DNA from: CAVRUZ01 sp963724495
Lineage (GTDB): Bacteria; Actinomycetota; Actinomycetes; Propionibacteriales; DAIQRJ01
Length of the DNA stretch: 64,000 nt
NCBI GenBank assembly: GCA_963724495.1
Contig: CAVRUZ010000007.1
Coordinates: 1-64,000, forward strand
Direction: 5' to 3'
Shown: one piece after another, positions 63,534 to 64,000 of the stretch
Layout: every line of letters begins with the position of its first letter
How positions within the stretch are numbered: the stretch's first letter is position 1
Notes under the pieces: model-generated
Database searches by the model: none
What the model was told of the DNA's origin: nothing
The model's input: the letters and a program-made list of their open reading frames with translations, nothing else
Program-made: the position numbers and the translations under genes

Positions 63534-64000
63534 TCCTCCAGCGCCTGGTCCTCAGCGATTGGGAAGCGGCCCGGTAGCTCGGCCAGCACGGAGTCGATGA
63601 CCGCTGACGTGCGCCGGGCCGACTCGCCCGTACTCGGGCAGCGTCCCCGTCCGTGCAACTCGTCGACGATCGTCTGGATCAGCGGCTGCTGCACGTGTTC
63701 TGGGTACGTGGCCTCGATGGCCCGCTCGCCAGCGGGAGTGACCAGCCGCACCGGTTCTTCCCCGAAACACGCCATCGAAAGACTCCCGTTCGTCCCCTCG
63801 ATGACGATCTCGTCCGTGGCACGGCTCGCACAGAAGCACCACGAACCGGTCCCCTGCACGCCACCTGAGTGTGACCAGCTCATGGTCACCGTGTCCTCAG
63901 CGGGGTAGATGCCACCGTGGTTGGTCGCCTGCCCGGCGACCTCGGCGATCGGGCCGAACCAGTGATCGAACACATCGAGGGCGTGTGCTGCCAGGTCGAC
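63530..64000 (-). CDS. Gfo/Idh/MocA-family oxidoreductase, C-terminal part, cut by window edge
   Basis: The visible 156 residues read VDLAAHALDVFDHWFGPIAE onward and have the C-terminal beta-sheet pattern of the family: NHGGIYPAEDTVTMSWSHSG, GSWCFCASRATDEIVIEGTN, GSLSMACFGEEPVRLV and the terminal helix CPSTGESARRTSAVIDSVLA. The N-terminal NAD-binding domain lies outside the window. DLAAHALDVF corresponds to the catalytic D-x-x-x-H region. The sugar or inositol substrate is unknown. Confidence 0.8.
   Translation of the reverse strand, partial: VDLAAHALDVFDHWFGPIAEVAGQATNHGGIYPAEDTVTMSWSHSGGVQGTGSWCFCASRATDEIVIEGTNGSLSMACFGEEPVRLVTPAGERAIEATYPEHVQQPLIQTIVDELHGRGRCPSTGESARRTSAVIDSVLAELPGRFPIAEDQALED

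Noticed and set aside
1..64000. CRISPR arrays, insertion sequences, rRNA genes
   Set aside because: No regularly spaced repeats, transposase motifs or rRNA signature sequences were seen on either strand.

Overview
The window looks like a chromosomal segment of a high-GC actinobacterium, most likely of the Propionibacteriales/Nocardioidaceae type. This is inferred from gene content, not a database match. The signs are strong GC bias at codon third positions, frequent GTG starts, the order ppa-dacB-metalloprotease-tilS-hpt-ftsH-folE-folP-folB-folK-DUF3180, a Tat-dependent EfeUOB iron uptake operon with a DtxR/IdeR-type box, and a CopD-CtaG fusion.

Layout. 0-7.4 kb: an oligopeptide-type ABC transporter operon on the minus strand (binding lipoprotein, two permeases, two ATPases), with a perfect hairpin between the binding protein and the permeases. 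7.6-9.9 kb: an S9A oligopeptidase divergent from it. 9.9-17 kb: an accessory stretch next to a tRNA-Lys gene. It holds an APH(6)-type kinase, a decayed GAF-ANTAR gene, a TIR-domain protein with a beta-rich C-terminus, an AadA-type nucleotidyltransferase, a second kinase, a methyltransferase and small unknowns, several of them frame-disrupted. 17-22.8 kb: an NlpE-like lipoprotein, an EAL-domain remnant, then a REC/TrxR-like fusion coupled to a cyclic-nucleotide-binding histidine kinase and followed by OsmC. 23-24 kb: another methyltransferase. 24-34.8 kb: folate biosynthesis, FtsH, purine salvage, TilS, PBP4 and pyrophosphatase. 34.8-46 kb: a hexapeptide acyltransferase fused to an alpha/alpha-toroid domain, GNAT, an NlpC/P60 hydrolase, a split M16 peptidase pair, a quinone oxidoreductase, an SMP-30 lactonase and CopD-CtaG. 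46-57 kb: a candidate structured RNA, a D-lactate-dehydrogenase-type FAD/FeS protein, a GH51 arabinofuranosidase, the ATP-grasp/alpha-E/transglutaminase cassette and a gamma-glutamyltransferase. 57-64 kb: an epimerase, a GDPD, efeUOB, a small membrane protein and a partial Gfo/Idh/MocA oxidoreductase.

Two things need care. First, frameshifts occur across the window, including in genes that are normally indispensable or strongly conserved (tilS, dacB, NlpC/P60), so many probably reflect indel errors in the sequence. Internal domain loss in the EAL and GAF-ANTAR genes cannot be explained that way and is real decay. Second, the most promising unusual biology is the minus-strand kinase / nucleotidyltransferase / TIR-beta-barrel group at 12.7-15.4 kb and the REC-glutaredoxin-like-TrxR-like protein lacking the redox CxxC motif at 19.1-20.7 kb. 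A dispersed 76-77 bp inverted-repeat element is present in two copies.
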